Source: Anaerolineaceae bacterium
Lineage (GTDB): Bacteria; Chloroflexota; Anaerolineae; Anaerolineales; Anaerolineaceae
DNA length: 64,000 nucleotides
Reading direction: 5' to 3'
NCBI GenBank assembly: GCA_002702705.1
Contig: PABH01000057.1
Span: 62,001-126,000 of the forward strand
Below the pieces are notes generated by a model that saw nothing but the letters and a program-made list of their open reading frames with translations, was not told the origin of the DNA and did not search any database. Below, in pieces: positions 35,356 to 43,985 of this stretch. Each line of letters opens with the position of its first letter. The stretch's first letter is position 1. The position numbers and the translations under genes were made by a program.

Positions 35356-37146
35356 ATGTGCGGTATTTTTGGTATTGTCACCAAACAGGAAGAAGAATTG
35401 GGAAAATTATTAACGGCTGCTGGTCACCGTTTATCTTATCGGGGTTATGATTCAGTAGGAATTGCAACCATTAATGAAAAAGGTGAAATTGACCTGCGAA
35501 AAGATGCCGGCAAAGTCAGTGCTGTGGCTGAAAAATATCATTTTGAGGAAATGACCGGAAAACGAGGCATCCTTCAACTGCGTTGGGCTACCTTTGGTGA
35601 ACCATCATTGGTCAACTCCCAACCACATCTGGATTCAGAAGGCTTAATGGTCGGAGCTCATAATGGCAATGTGGTAAACAATACACAGCTCCGCCAGGAA
35701 TTCATCAATGAAGGTATGACCGTCCGCTCATCAAACGATGGAGAAAGCTGTGTGCATGCGGTGGAACGTTTTATTAACCAAGGTGATTCCATGCTGGATG
35801 CCATCAGAAAAGCTTACAACATTCTTGAAGGCGATTATGCATTTGTGATAGGAAAAGCCAGTGAAGATCGGCTGTATGCTTTTAAAAAAGGTTCGGGGTT
35901 AGTCGCGGGAATCGGTGAAGATTTCACGTGTATCTCATCTGATTTACCCTCGATTTTGCCCTTAACTCGAGAAATAGTATTTTTAAATGATGGGGAAATT
36001 GTCGAATTTTCAGCCAACGAGGTAAAACTTTTCCGCGTCTTGGATGGTGTCGAAGTAACCCGCCCCAGTGAGACCGTTATTGAAACCATGGAAGTTGCTC
36101 AAAAGGGTGGATATGAACATTTCATGTTGAAGGAAATCCACGAACAACCGAAAGTTGCTGAAGAACTTTTACATCTATATGACAACTTGAGTGATATGCA
36201 CCAGATTCTTCAAAAATTATCTGACGCGCGTAATATTTATTTTATAGGCTGCGGAACAAGTTATCATGCTTGCATTAGTGGAGCAGTATTTTTCAATCGG
36301 TTAGCCAAAAAAGCAGTTTTCCCCGTGGCAGCACCACAGTTTATCGCCCAATATGGGCAAAGTATTTCTAAGGAAGATGTTGGGATCTTTGTGAGCCAGA
36401 GCGGTGAAACCAAAGATGTGTTAAACGCAGTAGAGATTGCGAAAAACCAGGGTATGAAAACCATTTGCCTGGTCAACGTTGTTGGTACGACCCTCACGAA
36501 AATTACTGATCACTGGCTGCCATTAGGTTGTGGTTATGAGATCAGTGTCCCTGCCACAAAAACCTTTACCAATCAATTAGTCGCCTTTTTATATCTGGCC
36601 TATCGTTTGGCTGGGATTGAATTGGATGATATCCGCAAGTTGCCTGCTGCAATGGAAACCGTTATCCAACAATCCGAAGTAATGATTCCGGAAATCATTC
36701 CCTTTGTTAACCCATGGCAAGATCTTTACAGCCTTGGATATGGTCTCACTTACCCCATCGCATTAGAAGGTGCATTGAAATTAAAAGAAATCACTTATGC
36801 ACACTGTGAAGGCATGTTATCCACTGAATTTAAACATGGACCATTAGCAGCGGTAACAAAGAACTACCCTGTCCTGTTCTCCACCGTAAAAGAAGACATT
36901 CCCATCATTATTTCAGGTATTAATGAAGTAACATGCCGTGGTGGTTTTGCAATCGCAATTGGCCCGGATGATAACCGATTAAATTCAAATGCCAATCACC
37001 TCATCGTTTGCGATTTTCCCCAACCGGAAATAGCTTCAATTCTGCAAACGATACCATTACAACTCCTGTCATATCACATGGCAGTCGCGCGTGGATTTGA
37101 TCCCGATTTCCCTCGAAATTTAAGTAAAACTTTAACCGTTGATTAA
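35356..37146 (+). CDS. glmS: Glutamine-fructose-6-phosphate aminotransferase (isomerizing)
   Basis: GlmS makes glucosamine-6-phosphate from fructose-6-phosphate and glutamine, the entry to amino sugars for peptidoglycan. The N-terminal nucleophile Cys is in MCGIFGIV, the glutaminase domain spans about 1-240, two SIS domains follow (about 285-595, with GCGTSYHAC and FVSQSGETKDV), and the C-terminus KTLTVD matches the family KSVTVE end. Length 596 is normal. The glutaminase motif HTRWATHG reads LQLRWATFG here, losing the His that lines the glutamine pocket, while Arg, Trp and Thr remain. AAGGAG lies before the ATG. A paralogue with altered amidotransfer is the alternative. Confidence 0.9.
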   Translation: MCGIFGIVTKQEEELGKLLTAAGHRLSYRGYDSVGIATINEKGEIDLRKDAGKVSAVAEKYHFEEMTGKRGILQLRWATFGEPSLVNSQPHLDSEGLMVGAHNGNVVNNTQLRQEFINEGMTVRSSNDGESCVHAVERFINQGDSMLDAIRKAYNILEGDYAFVIGKASEDRLYAFKKGSGLVAGIGEDFTCISSDLPSILPLTREIVFLNDGEIVEFSANEVKLFRVLDGVEVTRPSETVIETMEVAQKGGYEHFMLKEIHEQPKVAEELLHLYDNLSDMHQILQKLSDARNIYFIGCGTSYHACISGAVFFNRLAKKAVFPVAAPQFIAQYGQSISKEDVGIFVSQSGETKDVLNAVEIAKNQGMKTICLVNVVGTTLTKITDHWLPLGCGYEISVPATKTFTNQLVAFLYLAYRLAGIELDDIRKLPAAMETVIQQSEVMIPEIIPFVNPWQDLYSLGYGLTYPIALEGALKLKEITYAHCEGMLSTEFKHGPLAAVTKNYPVLFSTVKEDIPIIISGINEVTCRGGFAIAIGPDDNRLNSNANHLIVCDFPQPEIASILQTIPLQLLSYHMAVARGFDPDFPRNLSKTLTVD

Positions 37147-37236
37147 TTAAATCGGATTGGCAATTGATCAATAATCTTTATAACTGAAGAAATATACCTG
37201 GTCGGGTTCCCGTTTTCAATTAAGTCTTACATTGTG

Positions 37237-37276
37237 CGAATATTCTGCAGAGTTTATTTACTCTGCAGAATATTCG
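37237..37276. repeat. Perfect 17-bp inverted repeat between convergent genes
   Basis: The arm at 37237-37253 (CGAATATTCTGCAGAGT) pairs perfectly with 37260-37276, with a 6-nt loop. It lies between glmS and the convergent DinB gene. No T-run follows on either strand, so it is not a standard terminator, though it may block or stabilise both transcripts. Confidence 0.85.
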
Positions 37277-37308
37277 TCTACCCAAATTTTTAATTAAGTT
37301 GATCGAAA

Positions 37309-37794
37309 TTAAAATATCTTGTCAGTTTTTCCGAGCATTGGTCTTAATAATTCGAGCTGTCCAATATGATAAGTTTCATGCCAGAGATAACCATTTATGG
37401 TCGCTGCAATTGTATTTTTCTCTTCGCCATCACCAATCACCTGGTTTAATTCCTCTTCCGACATTTCCGCAATTTTCACCACTAATAATTCTTGGGTTGC
37501 GATAAAATCAGCCGTTAACCGGTCAAAATCCTCACCCGGATTTATTAACTCAGAGACTGGTTCTGAACCTGTTTGATACTTCATTTGTATCTTTGCAGTC
37601 CAGATAGGTGCCAGGCCCACTACCTCTAACAATTCATTTCTCGATTCAACCAGATGCCCCACAATCCAATTGAAATTATTATCCCCATAAAGTGGAGGGG
37701 CGATACTCTCTTCATGAGTAATTCCATGAATAAGGCGCTCAAACGCGTGTAAATTATACCCAAACTGAGCCACAAAACCATCCGAGATGTTCAT
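37309..37794 (-). CDS. DinB-family protein
   Basis: The 161-residue protein has the DinB/YfiT four-helix pattern with metal-site histidines: NFNWIVGHLVESRNELL (His about 48) and YLWHETYHIGQLELLR (two His near 138 and 142). Members are putative metal-dependent enzymes, some of them thiol S-transferases; the substrate here is unknown. It has a consensus promoter with an overlapping inverted repeat, so it is likely induced by a signal. AAAGGA precedes the ATG. Confidence 0.87.
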   Translation of the reverse strand: MNISDGFVAQFGYNLHAFERLIHGITHEESIAPPLYGDNNFNWIVGHLVESRNELLEVVGLAPIWTAKIQMKYQTGSEPVSELINPGEDFDRLTADFIATQELLVVKIAEMSEEELNQVIGDGEEKNTIAATINGYLWHETYHIGQLELLRPMLGKTDKIF

Positions 37795-37832
37795 GATTGT
37801 CCTTTCAGAGTCGATTTTTATTTAACAATTTA

Positions 37833-37861
37833 ATAATAGAAAATATTTTCCATTTTGTCAA
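37833..37861 (-). promoter_or_regulatory. Promoter of the DinB-family gene
   Basis: Reverse strand: TTGACA (37856-37861), 17-nt spacer, TATTAT (37833-37838). Leader about 32 nt. Confidence 0.8.
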
Positions 37862-37870
37862 TATTTTCTA
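37837..37870. promoter_or_regulatory. Operator-like inverted repeat over the DinB promoter
   Basis: TAGAAAATATT (37837-37847) and AATATTTTCTA (37860-37870) are perfect inverted copies separated by 12 nt. They span from the -10 to beyond the -35. The left arm also belongs to a 12-bp palindrome GAAAATATTTTC (37839-37850) in the spacer. This is the geometry of a dimeric repressor site. Confidence 0.65.
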
Positions 37871-37931
37871 TGGTTTGATTCTTTGCAACCATACTATTTG
37901 ATCAATTTCTTTGGTAGATCAGCGATTTATC

Positions 37932-38606
37932 CTAAGAGCGCATTTTTTTTCTGGTTTGTAACACCATTCTGGAAAAATGAAACAAATGCTGTAATGGTCG
38001 AATATGGCTTGTTTCATCAGCATAAATCGTTCGAATCGGCACCCAAGCCAATGAATACCCGGCCTTCAAACAGCGAACGATGACCTCAACCTCAAAATGA
38101 AAACCCAATTCACTGCTGTCCAAAACCAAGTCCATTAAACGCGCACTCATTAATCGATAACCTGATTGGTTGTCTTGAATTTTTTGCCCCATTGCCCAGG
38201 AAAAAGCATATGTACCCATTGTATTTGATATTCGCCGCACCCAAGGCATTTGTTTAAAATCACGAAAGCCAATGATTAAGTCGATTTTATTTTTTTCATA
38301 AAGATCAATAAACTTGTAAAGTTCAGCAGGGTCGTGCTGCCCATCAGCATCCAAAGTAATGACATAATCGTAACCCAACCGGAGTGCTTCTTTAAATCCT
38401 CGAACCAAAGCCGCGCCCTTACCTTGATTCACTTCTTGACGAAAAACTCTGGTTCCGGCATTTGTCGCAATTTTTACTGTATTATCTGTTGACCCATCGT
38501 CAACAACTATTATCGGTAAAATTCCGCCTATTTTTTGTATGAGATCAGATATATGTTTTTCTTCATTATAGGCAGGAATTAATATACAACCCGAATATTT
38601 TTCCAT
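37932..38606 (-). CDS. Family 2 glycosyltransferase (polyprenyl-phosphate sugar synthase type)
   Basis: A 224-residue GT-A fold enzyme of the DPM1/polyprenyl-phosphate glycosyltransferase group. It has CILIPAYNEEKHI, VVDDGSTDNT (nucleotide binding), and the DAD metal motif in ITLDADGQHDP (about 103-112). QSGYRLMSARLM is the acceptor-side QSGxR motif. No C-terminal membrane helices are present. It probably transfers a sugar from a nucleotide donor to a lipid carrier at the cytoplasmic face. Divergent from the dehydrogenase-cytochrome gene. Confidence 0.9.
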   Translation of the reverse strand: MEKYSGCILIPAYNEEKHISDLIQKIGGILPIIVVDDGSTDNTVKIATNAGTRVFRQEVNQGKGAALVRGFKEALRLGYDYVITLDADGQHDPAELYKFIDLYEKNKIDLIIGFRDFKQMPWVRRISNTMGTYAFSWAMGQKIQDNQSGYRLMSARLMDLVLDSSELGFHFEVEVIVRCLKAGYSLAWVPIRTIYADETSHIRPLQHLFHFSRMVLQTRKKMRS

Positions 38607-38728
38607 AAATTTCTCCTCTATTCATCATTCATTATTATACCGTTTGGATTAACAATATTGAAAAAACACTGGAAATAAAAGTCAAATATGGGTAGTATCT
38701 TAACATATGAGTTACCTAGCAGGTTGAA

Positions 38729-41700
38729 ATGAATAAAACCATAAAAATCCTTATTGGGCTCTTTGCTCTTAGTTTTATCATAGCATTACCTACTTATGCC
38801 CAAACCCCTTCGGATATTCGTGAAATCAATATAAATGTCGACACGGTGATTGCTTCAGGTTTCACACAGCCTGTTCAAGTTACTCACGCCGGTGATAACA
38901 GCCAAAGATTATTTGTTGTTGAACAAACAGGATTAATAAAGATCATCCATCCGGACCGTTCGATCACGACATTTTTAAATATTGACCCACGGGTTTTAAG
39001 CGGAGGAGAACGGGGTCTTTTGGGGTTGGCATTTCACCCCCAATATGCAGCCAATGGATATTTTTATTTGGATTACACCGATAATGACGGAAATACGACA
39101 ATCTCCCGATTCCAGGTCAGTACAAATCCTAATATCGCTGATGAGAACTCAGAACAGATCTTATTTAAAATTAATCAACCTTACAGTAACCATAACGGAG
39201 GCCAACTTTTATTTGGTCCCGATGGGTATCTTTATATTGGCATGGGTGACGGCGGAAGTGGCGGGGATCCTCAGAATAATGCCCAAAACTTAAATACGCC
39301 GTTAGGTAAGTTGTTAAGGATAGATGTTAACCAAGGTGTGTTATACGCTATTCCACCTAGTAACCCTTATATTAATACACCAGGTGCAGATCCAAGAATT
39401 TGGGCTTGGGGTTTACGCAACCCATGGCGCTTTAGTTTTGACCGCCTGACCGGTGATTTATATATCGGAGACGTTGGTCAAAACAGCTGGGAAGAAATCG
39501 ATTTTCTCCCCAACGGTACTCCTGGCGGCACCAACTTTGGTTGGCGCTGTATGGAAGGCACCCATAGTTATAATACAGATCCCCCTTGCGATTCTCCGTC
39601 CTATTTAGCAACCTTAACTGCTCCTATCACCGAATACGACCATACGGTTGGCAGATCAATTACAGGTGGTTTTGTTTACCGCGGTTCCTTAAATCCCGGT
39701 TTACAAGGGTTATATTTTTTTGCAGACTATGTCAATGGAAAAATTTTTAGTTTACAAAATAACAATGGAAACTGGATACAAACACTCGAACTTTCACCCG
39801 GCTTTTTAATCAGTGCCTTTGGGGAAGATGAAAACGGAGAATTGTATGTAGTGGATTACAGTGGAAGTATCCGCCAATTAAGCGGTGAAAGTCTCTCACC
39901 ACCCAATTTAGATGAGAGTTCAATTTCAGTAGATAAACAACAAGCTGATCCCGATGAAGTGTTAACCTTTACAATAAATATAACCAACAGCGGGGTAGCC
40001 TTAAATTCTACGGCTATATTGGTAAATCCCATCCCTGAAAAATTAGATTACCTTCCGGGCACGATGATTGCCACAAGTGGGACAATTAACGATTCCCAAC
40101 CAACACAGTTAACCTGGTCAGGCTCTATAGGCCAGGAATCAACAGTGCCCATCCAATACCAGGCCCGCATCAAAACCAATGCGGGTGGATCGATTGTAAA
40201 TCTAATCACGATTTCCGGATCAGAGTTCTCGACTGTGCAGGATCATTCTGTCACCTCTGTTCCCCGGCCAGTGTTTAATTCCACACCCAACGATTTTATT
40301 CTTCCCGGAACACAGCCACTGCTTCAAGAATCGCTGATCGATTCCGTGGATTGTCAAACTTGCCATTCTTCTCCGATATACGATCTTTGGCGGGGATCCA
40401 TGATGAGTCAGGCTGGACGAGACCCACTTACCTGGGCGGCGATATATAATGCGAATGCTTACGTTCCAAACTCGGGTGAATACTGCCTTCGCTGTCATAC
40501 TCCCAATGGCTGGTATGGAGGAAGAAGTAATCCATCCGATGGCAGCACCTTGACCTCTCAAGATATTCGTAACGGTGTGAGCTGCCAATTATGCCATCGT
40601 ATGGTAGATGTGATTGCATCGGCAAGTGACGAAGCAAGTACAATTGATGAACAAATTCGGAATAATTTGGAAAACACACCTCCAACGGATCATCGCGGAA
40701 GTGCGATGATCATTATTGATCAATTAGATCGTAGAAGAGGTCCATTTAATCTCCCAGATGATTTTTCTTATCACACGGCTTATCAAACAGATTTCCTCAG
40801 CCAAAGGATGAATGCCTGGAAAGAAGCAAGTTTGTGCGGTTCCTGCCACAATGTGGATAATCCACTCCTTTCTTGGGATGTGGGCCGTAACCAATATTGG
40901 CCTAACACTATGGATGCACCTGCTTCAGATTTTTCAAAGGGTGCTCTATTTCCAATTGAACGCACCTTTGATGAATGGGCAGCCAGCGACTTCGCAGATC
41001 ATGGTGTGGTCAGCGCACCTTTCGGTTACGGGCTACCGGATCAGACGGTTCGTTCATGCCAAGATTGCCATATGCAGCGCACCAGTGGGTATGCTGCCCA
41101 AAGTGCTTTTAATCCACCTTACCGAAACTGCCAAAATGGGGAATGTATCGCCGAACACAGTTTTTTTGGGGCAAATAGTTGGGTACCACAGTTATTATTA
41201 AATCCAAATTGGCGATTATCTGCCCTTTCAGATGAGAATGCGTTAAATAATACAATTACCGGAGCAAATAACTTTGTTAAAAAGTCCGCCACACTCGATG
41301 TCACTGTGGAAGATGGTATTGGAAATAAAACTGCACGAGTAACTGTAACAAATCTTACGGGACATAAATTACCAACCGGATATCCAGAAGGAAGACGGAT
41401 TTGGATCAATATCGTCGCTAAGGATCACGCTGGCAATATTCTTTATGAATCGGGAAAATATGATTGGAATAATCACACTTTGATTGAAGACGCAGACCTA
41501 AAAGTTTACGAAGCAAAACAGGGCCTCACAGCGGAACTTTCTCAATCAATTGGCTTAACATCCGGTCCAACATTCCATTTTATTTTAAACAACACCATCT
41601 TAAAAGATAATCGCATTCCACCAAAAGGAGTAACACAGGCTGAATATGCAGCTATCGGTTTAAATCCTGTTGGCGCGGTGTACGCAGATAATCAAAACTG

Positions 41701-41926
41701 GGATATAACTGAATATGATCTGCCGGCAGACACAGAATCCGTAATTGTGCGGTTATATTATCAGGTAGCTTCAAAAGAATATATAGACTTTTTGGAAAAT
41801 TATGGCGGTTATGACGGGGTAGTACTTAAATCACTTTGGGAAGAAACACCAGCTGACCCAATCCTAATGAATATCAGATTTTCACCACAATTTGATAGCC
41901 GCCTCCCTATCATTTTTAAGAATTAA
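38729..41926 (+). CDS. Glucose/sorbosone dehydrogenase-pentaheme cytochrome c fusion
   Basis: The 1065-residue product has a Sec signal peptide (about 1-24, cleavage near TYAQ). Residues about 30-385 form a six-bladed GSDH propeller. The catalytic-type His is in SNHNGGQLLFGPDG (about 155), with GLRNPWRFSFD near 230. A DUF11-type beta domain spans about 393-510. The rest is cytochrome-like with five CxxCH sites: 542-546, 586-590, 619-623, 703-707 and 777-781. GHKLPTGYPEGRR in the C-terminal beta domain is typical of multiheme proteins. It ends LPIIFKN, similar to short tails of other Chloroflexota exoproteins. PQQ- or sugar-dependent oxidation coupled to heme transfer is inferred. Confidence 0.88.
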   Translation: MNKTIKILIGLFALSFIIALPTYAQTPSDIREININVDTVIASGFTQPVQVTHAGDNSQRLFVVEQTGLIKIIHPDRSITTFLNIDPRVLSGGERGLLGLAFHPQYAANGYFYLDYTDNDGNTTISRFQVSTNPNIADENSEQILFKINQPYSNHNGGQLLFGPDGYLYIGMGDGGSGGDPQNNAQNLNTPLGKLLRIDVNQGVLYAIPPSNPYINTPGADPRIWAWGLRNPWRFSFDRLTGDLYIGDVGQNSWEEIDFLPNGTPGGTNFGWRCMEGTHSYNTDPPCDSPSYLATLTAPITEYDHTVGRSITGGFVYRGSLNPGLQGLYFFADYVNGKIFSLQNNNGNWIQTLELSPGFLISAFGEDENGELYVVDYSGSIRQLSGESLSPPNLDESSISVDKQQADPDEVLTFTINITNSGVALNSTAILVNPIPEKLDYLPGTMIATSGTINDSQPTQLTWSGSIGQESTVPIQYQARIKTNAGGSIVNLITISGSEFSTVQDHSVTSVPRPVFNSTPNDFILPGTQPLLQESLIDSVDCQTCHSSPIYDLWRGSMMSQAGRDPLTWAAIYNANAYVPNSGEYCLRCHTPNGWYGGRSNPSDGSTLTSQDIRNGVSCQLCHRMVDVIASASDEASTIDEQIRNNLENTPPTDHRGSAMIIIDQLDRRRGPFNLPDDFSYHTAYQTDFLSQRMNAWKEASLCGSCHNVDNPLLSWDVGRNQYWPNTMDAPASDFSKGALFPIERTFDEWAASDFADHGVVSAPFGYGLPDQTVRSCQDCHMQRTSGYAAQSAFNPPYRNCQNGECIAEHSFFGANSWVPQLLLNPNWRLSALSDENALNNTITGANNFVKKSATLDVTVEDGIGNKTARVTVTNLTGHKLPTGYPEGRRIWINIVAKDHAGNILYESGKYDWNNHTLIEDADLKVYEAKQGLTAELSQSIGLTSGPTFHFILNNTILKDNRIPPKGVTQAEYAAIGLNPVGAVYADNQNWDITEYDLPADTESVIVRLYYQVASKEYIDFLENYGGYDGVVLKSLWEETPADPILMNIRFSPQFDSRLPIIFKN

Positions 41927-41980
41927 TTTCTACTCAAAAAACTTGGCAATTTCATCCCCTTTCTATGGAAGGAAAAAATA

Positions 41981-43141
41981 ATGGTCGATAAACAAACACT
42001 AAAAAATATAATTCAAACAGCATTTCCCGGATTAGCCTCAGAAGATGCGGATCAAATGATCAATGCAGGACGAACAAAAACTTTCCCGCCTAAAACCGCA
42101 TTATGCATAGAGGGTGCTTATGAATCCACATTTTATATTGTTCTAAAAGGCCAGGTAGCAGTTACCAAAAACTTTAATGACCAGGAAGAAAGGTTTCTTA
42201 AGCATCTCAATCCAGGCGATTTTTTTGGAGAAATGGCAATTATTCATGATGCCCCTCGAGCTGCGACAGTCACTACGGTGACCGAAACAACGGTTATGGA
42301 AATTTCAAAAGAAACTTTTACCAATTTCCTCGAATCGTTTAATACCGTTTCGATAGCAGTCATCCGAGAAGTATCACGCCGCTTGAGAGAGAATGATGAA
42401 ATGGCTATTGAAGATTTACGGGTTAAAGCAAAAGAGGTTGCAGACGCATATCAAAAATTAGCAGAACAAGATTTAGCCCGCCGCGAATTTTTAACAACCA
42501 TCGCCCATGAATTTCGAACACCATTAATGGCAGCCACCGGTTACTTACAAATCATCCGGACCGGAATGCTAAAAGGTGAAGGTTTACAATCTGCAATCGA
42601 AACTGTTGAACGGAATATGAAAGAAATTATTACCTTAACAAATAACATCCTTTTCCTTCAAGAATTGGATCTTATTCTTCCCGAATTTCGGGAAACCGAT
42701 TTGGGTACCGTAATAGCATCAGCGGTTGAATCGCAGCGAAATCATGCCAAACGAAATCGAGTTGGTATTTCGTTAAAAATCGCCCCTGATTTACCCATAA
42801 TTAGTGCCGATCCTCCTAGTTTGGAACGTGCCTTTGTTGCTATCCTGGAAAATGCAATCAAGTTTAGCCCAAATGGTGGCGATGTAATCGTGACGGTAAA
42901 ACAAACAGAGGATTTTATTCAAATAATTTTCCGAGATTTTGGAGTCGGTATTGAAGAAAAAGATTTACCCTATATTTTTGATCGTTTTTACCACCAGGAA
43001 AAAATCGGAAATCAATTGTTCCGTGGGATAGGTTTGGGTTTATCTATCACAAAGGAAATCATTAAACAGCATAAAGGAAATATAACGGTAACCAGTCAAC
43101 CAGATGATGGAAGTCAGTTTGTGATTAAACTGCCGATATAA
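41981..43141 (+). CDS. Histidine kinase with an N-terminal cyclic-nucleotide-binding-like domain
   Basis: The 386-residue protein is soluble. A cNMP domain (about 15-130) has the pocket motif FGEMAIIHDAPRAATV with Glu84 and Arg93. A coiled linker (140-165) leads to the HisKA domain with EFLTTIAHEFRTPL (phospho-His 176). The HATPase_c domain covers about 270-386 (N box LENAIKFS, G boxes DFGVGIEE and GIGLGLSI). No response regulator lies nearby. It begins 54 bases after the dehydrogenase-cytochrome gene and may be co-transcribed with it. Confidence 0.92.
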   Translation: MVDKQTLKNIIQTAFPGLASEDADQMINAGRTKTFPPKTALCIEGAYESTFYIVLKGQVAVTKNFNDQEERFLKHLNPGDFFGEMAIIHDAPRAATVTTVTETTVMEISKETFTNFLESFNTVSIAVIREVSRRLRENDEMAIEDLRVKAKEVADAYQKLAEQDLARREFLTTIAHEFRTPLMAATGYLQIIRTGMLKGEGLQSAIETVERNMKEIITLTNNILFLQELDLILPEFRETDLGTVIASAVESQRNHAKRNRVGISLKIAPDLPIISADPPSLERAFVAILENAIKFSPNGGDVIVTVKQTEDFIQIIFRDFGVGIEEKDLPYIFDRFYHQEKIGNQLFRGIGLGLSITKEIIKQHKGNITVTSQPDDGSQFVIKLPI

Positions 43142-43433
43142 GACCAAACCACATCAAAAGATTTTCCATTGCGGTATTTAAATTTATAAAAACCGGGTTT
43201 TATACTGTTAGCAATAATTGAAAAATTTTTTTATTCGATCATTAGAAAAATAGTGAGCGGAATTAAACAAGTTTTGTTTTTTGGAATGGTTTAAATCCGC
43301 CATATTTTTTGTTACGTATGAAAACCTTTTTCAGAAAAGGGATATTAAGGTAATTTTTTATCTAATAAACGTTCAGAAAGTCGATAAAATTAGTCGGTTT
43401 TCAATTTTGTATACCCAATTGTCCAAAAAGTAC

Positions 43434-43462
43434 TTGCATCTTGGTTCATTTTCAGCTAAAAT
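43434..43462 (+). promoter_or_regulatory. Promoter of the dcw operon (Pmra)
   Basis: TTGCAT (43434-43439), 17-nt spacer, TAAAAT (43457-43462). The expected start near 43469 lies just before the GTGG repeats. Confidence 0.75.
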
Positions 43463-43472
43463 GTGTTTAATT

Positions 43473-43498
43473 GTGGAGATAAGTGGGAGAAAGTGGAG
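43473..43498 (+). promoter_or_regulatory. Probable MraZ operator: three GTGG repeats at 10-nt spacing
   Basis: GTGGAG (43473), GTGGGA (43483) and GTGGAG (43493) recur at exactly 10-nt intervals, one helical turn. MraZ of other bacteria binds direct TGGGN/GTGG-type repeats upstream of its own gene. The site lies immediately downstream of the predicted start, as in the known operators, suggesting autorepression. Confidence 0.8.
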
Positions 43499-43514
43499 CG
43501 CCGGGTAACCGGCG
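43499..43514 (+). promoter_or_regulatory. GNRA-tetraloop hairpin in the mraZ leader
   Basis: CGCCGG (43499-43504), loop GTAA, CCGGCG (43509-43514): a perfect 6-bp GC stem capped by a GNRA loop, directly after the operator and 13 nt before the GGAG ribosome site (43528-43531). Confidence 0.7.
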
Positions 43515-43542
43515 TTCCGCCGTTAATGGAGTATTAGAACTT

Positions 43543-43977
43543 ATGTTCCTTGGACAGTACGAACACACAATCGATACAAAAGGCAGAATGACCATTCCGG
43601 TAAAATTTCGAGAGTTGCTGGTTGATGGTGCTTTCGTTACTGTTGGTTTCGATAACAACCTTATGGTTCTCACCGCTGACATTTTTAACAGTTTATATGA
43701 ACGAATTAATGCCATGAGCATCACCAATGAAAATGCGCGTTCTTTGCGGCGGTTAATGTTCTCACAAGCTGTTCAGGTTGAGGTTGATAAAGCTGGTCGA
43801 ATTTTACTACCACAATATCTTCGTGACCGGATCAACCTTGAGAGTCAGGCTACTGTGATCGGCGTTGGCGGTTACTTTGAAATATGGAATCCGGAAACAT
43901 GGGCACCACAATCCGAAGCACTCTTTAACGGTGAAACAAACGCACAGCGTTATGAAACGTTAGATCTTTCATTATAA
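43543..43977 (+). CDS. mraZ: Transcriptional regulator MraZ
   Basis: MraZ is the AbrB-fold regulator at the head of the dcw operon. The frame is open from 43483, but the conserved start MFLGQYEHTIDTKGRMTIP places the ATG at 43543 (144 residues). Two SpoVT/AbrB-like halves are visible: GQYEHTIDTKGRMTIPVKFR and EVDKAGRILLPQYLRD (the DxxGRxxxP motif twice). The upstream GTGG repeats are its likely target. Confidence 0.95.
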   Translation: MFLGQYEHTIDTKGRMTIPVKFRELLVDGAFVTVGFDNNLMVLTADIFNSLYERINAMSITNENARSLRRLMFSQAVQVEVDKAGRILLPQYLRDRINLESQATVIGVGGYFEIWNPETWAPQSEALFNGETNAQRYETLDLSL

Positions 43978-43985
43978 TACTTACC

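Larger units (their letters stand above)
43142..43542 (+). other. Intergenic region upstream of the dcw operon
   Basis: About 400 bases. A 20-bp near-palindrome of the form TATAAAAACCGGGTTTTATA lies at 43185-43204, a possible end of the kinase transcript. The stretch 43205-43430 is AT-rich with no clear gene. The promoter, GTGG repeats, hairpin and ribosome site of mraZ occupy 43434-43542 and are listed separately. Confidence 0.6.
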
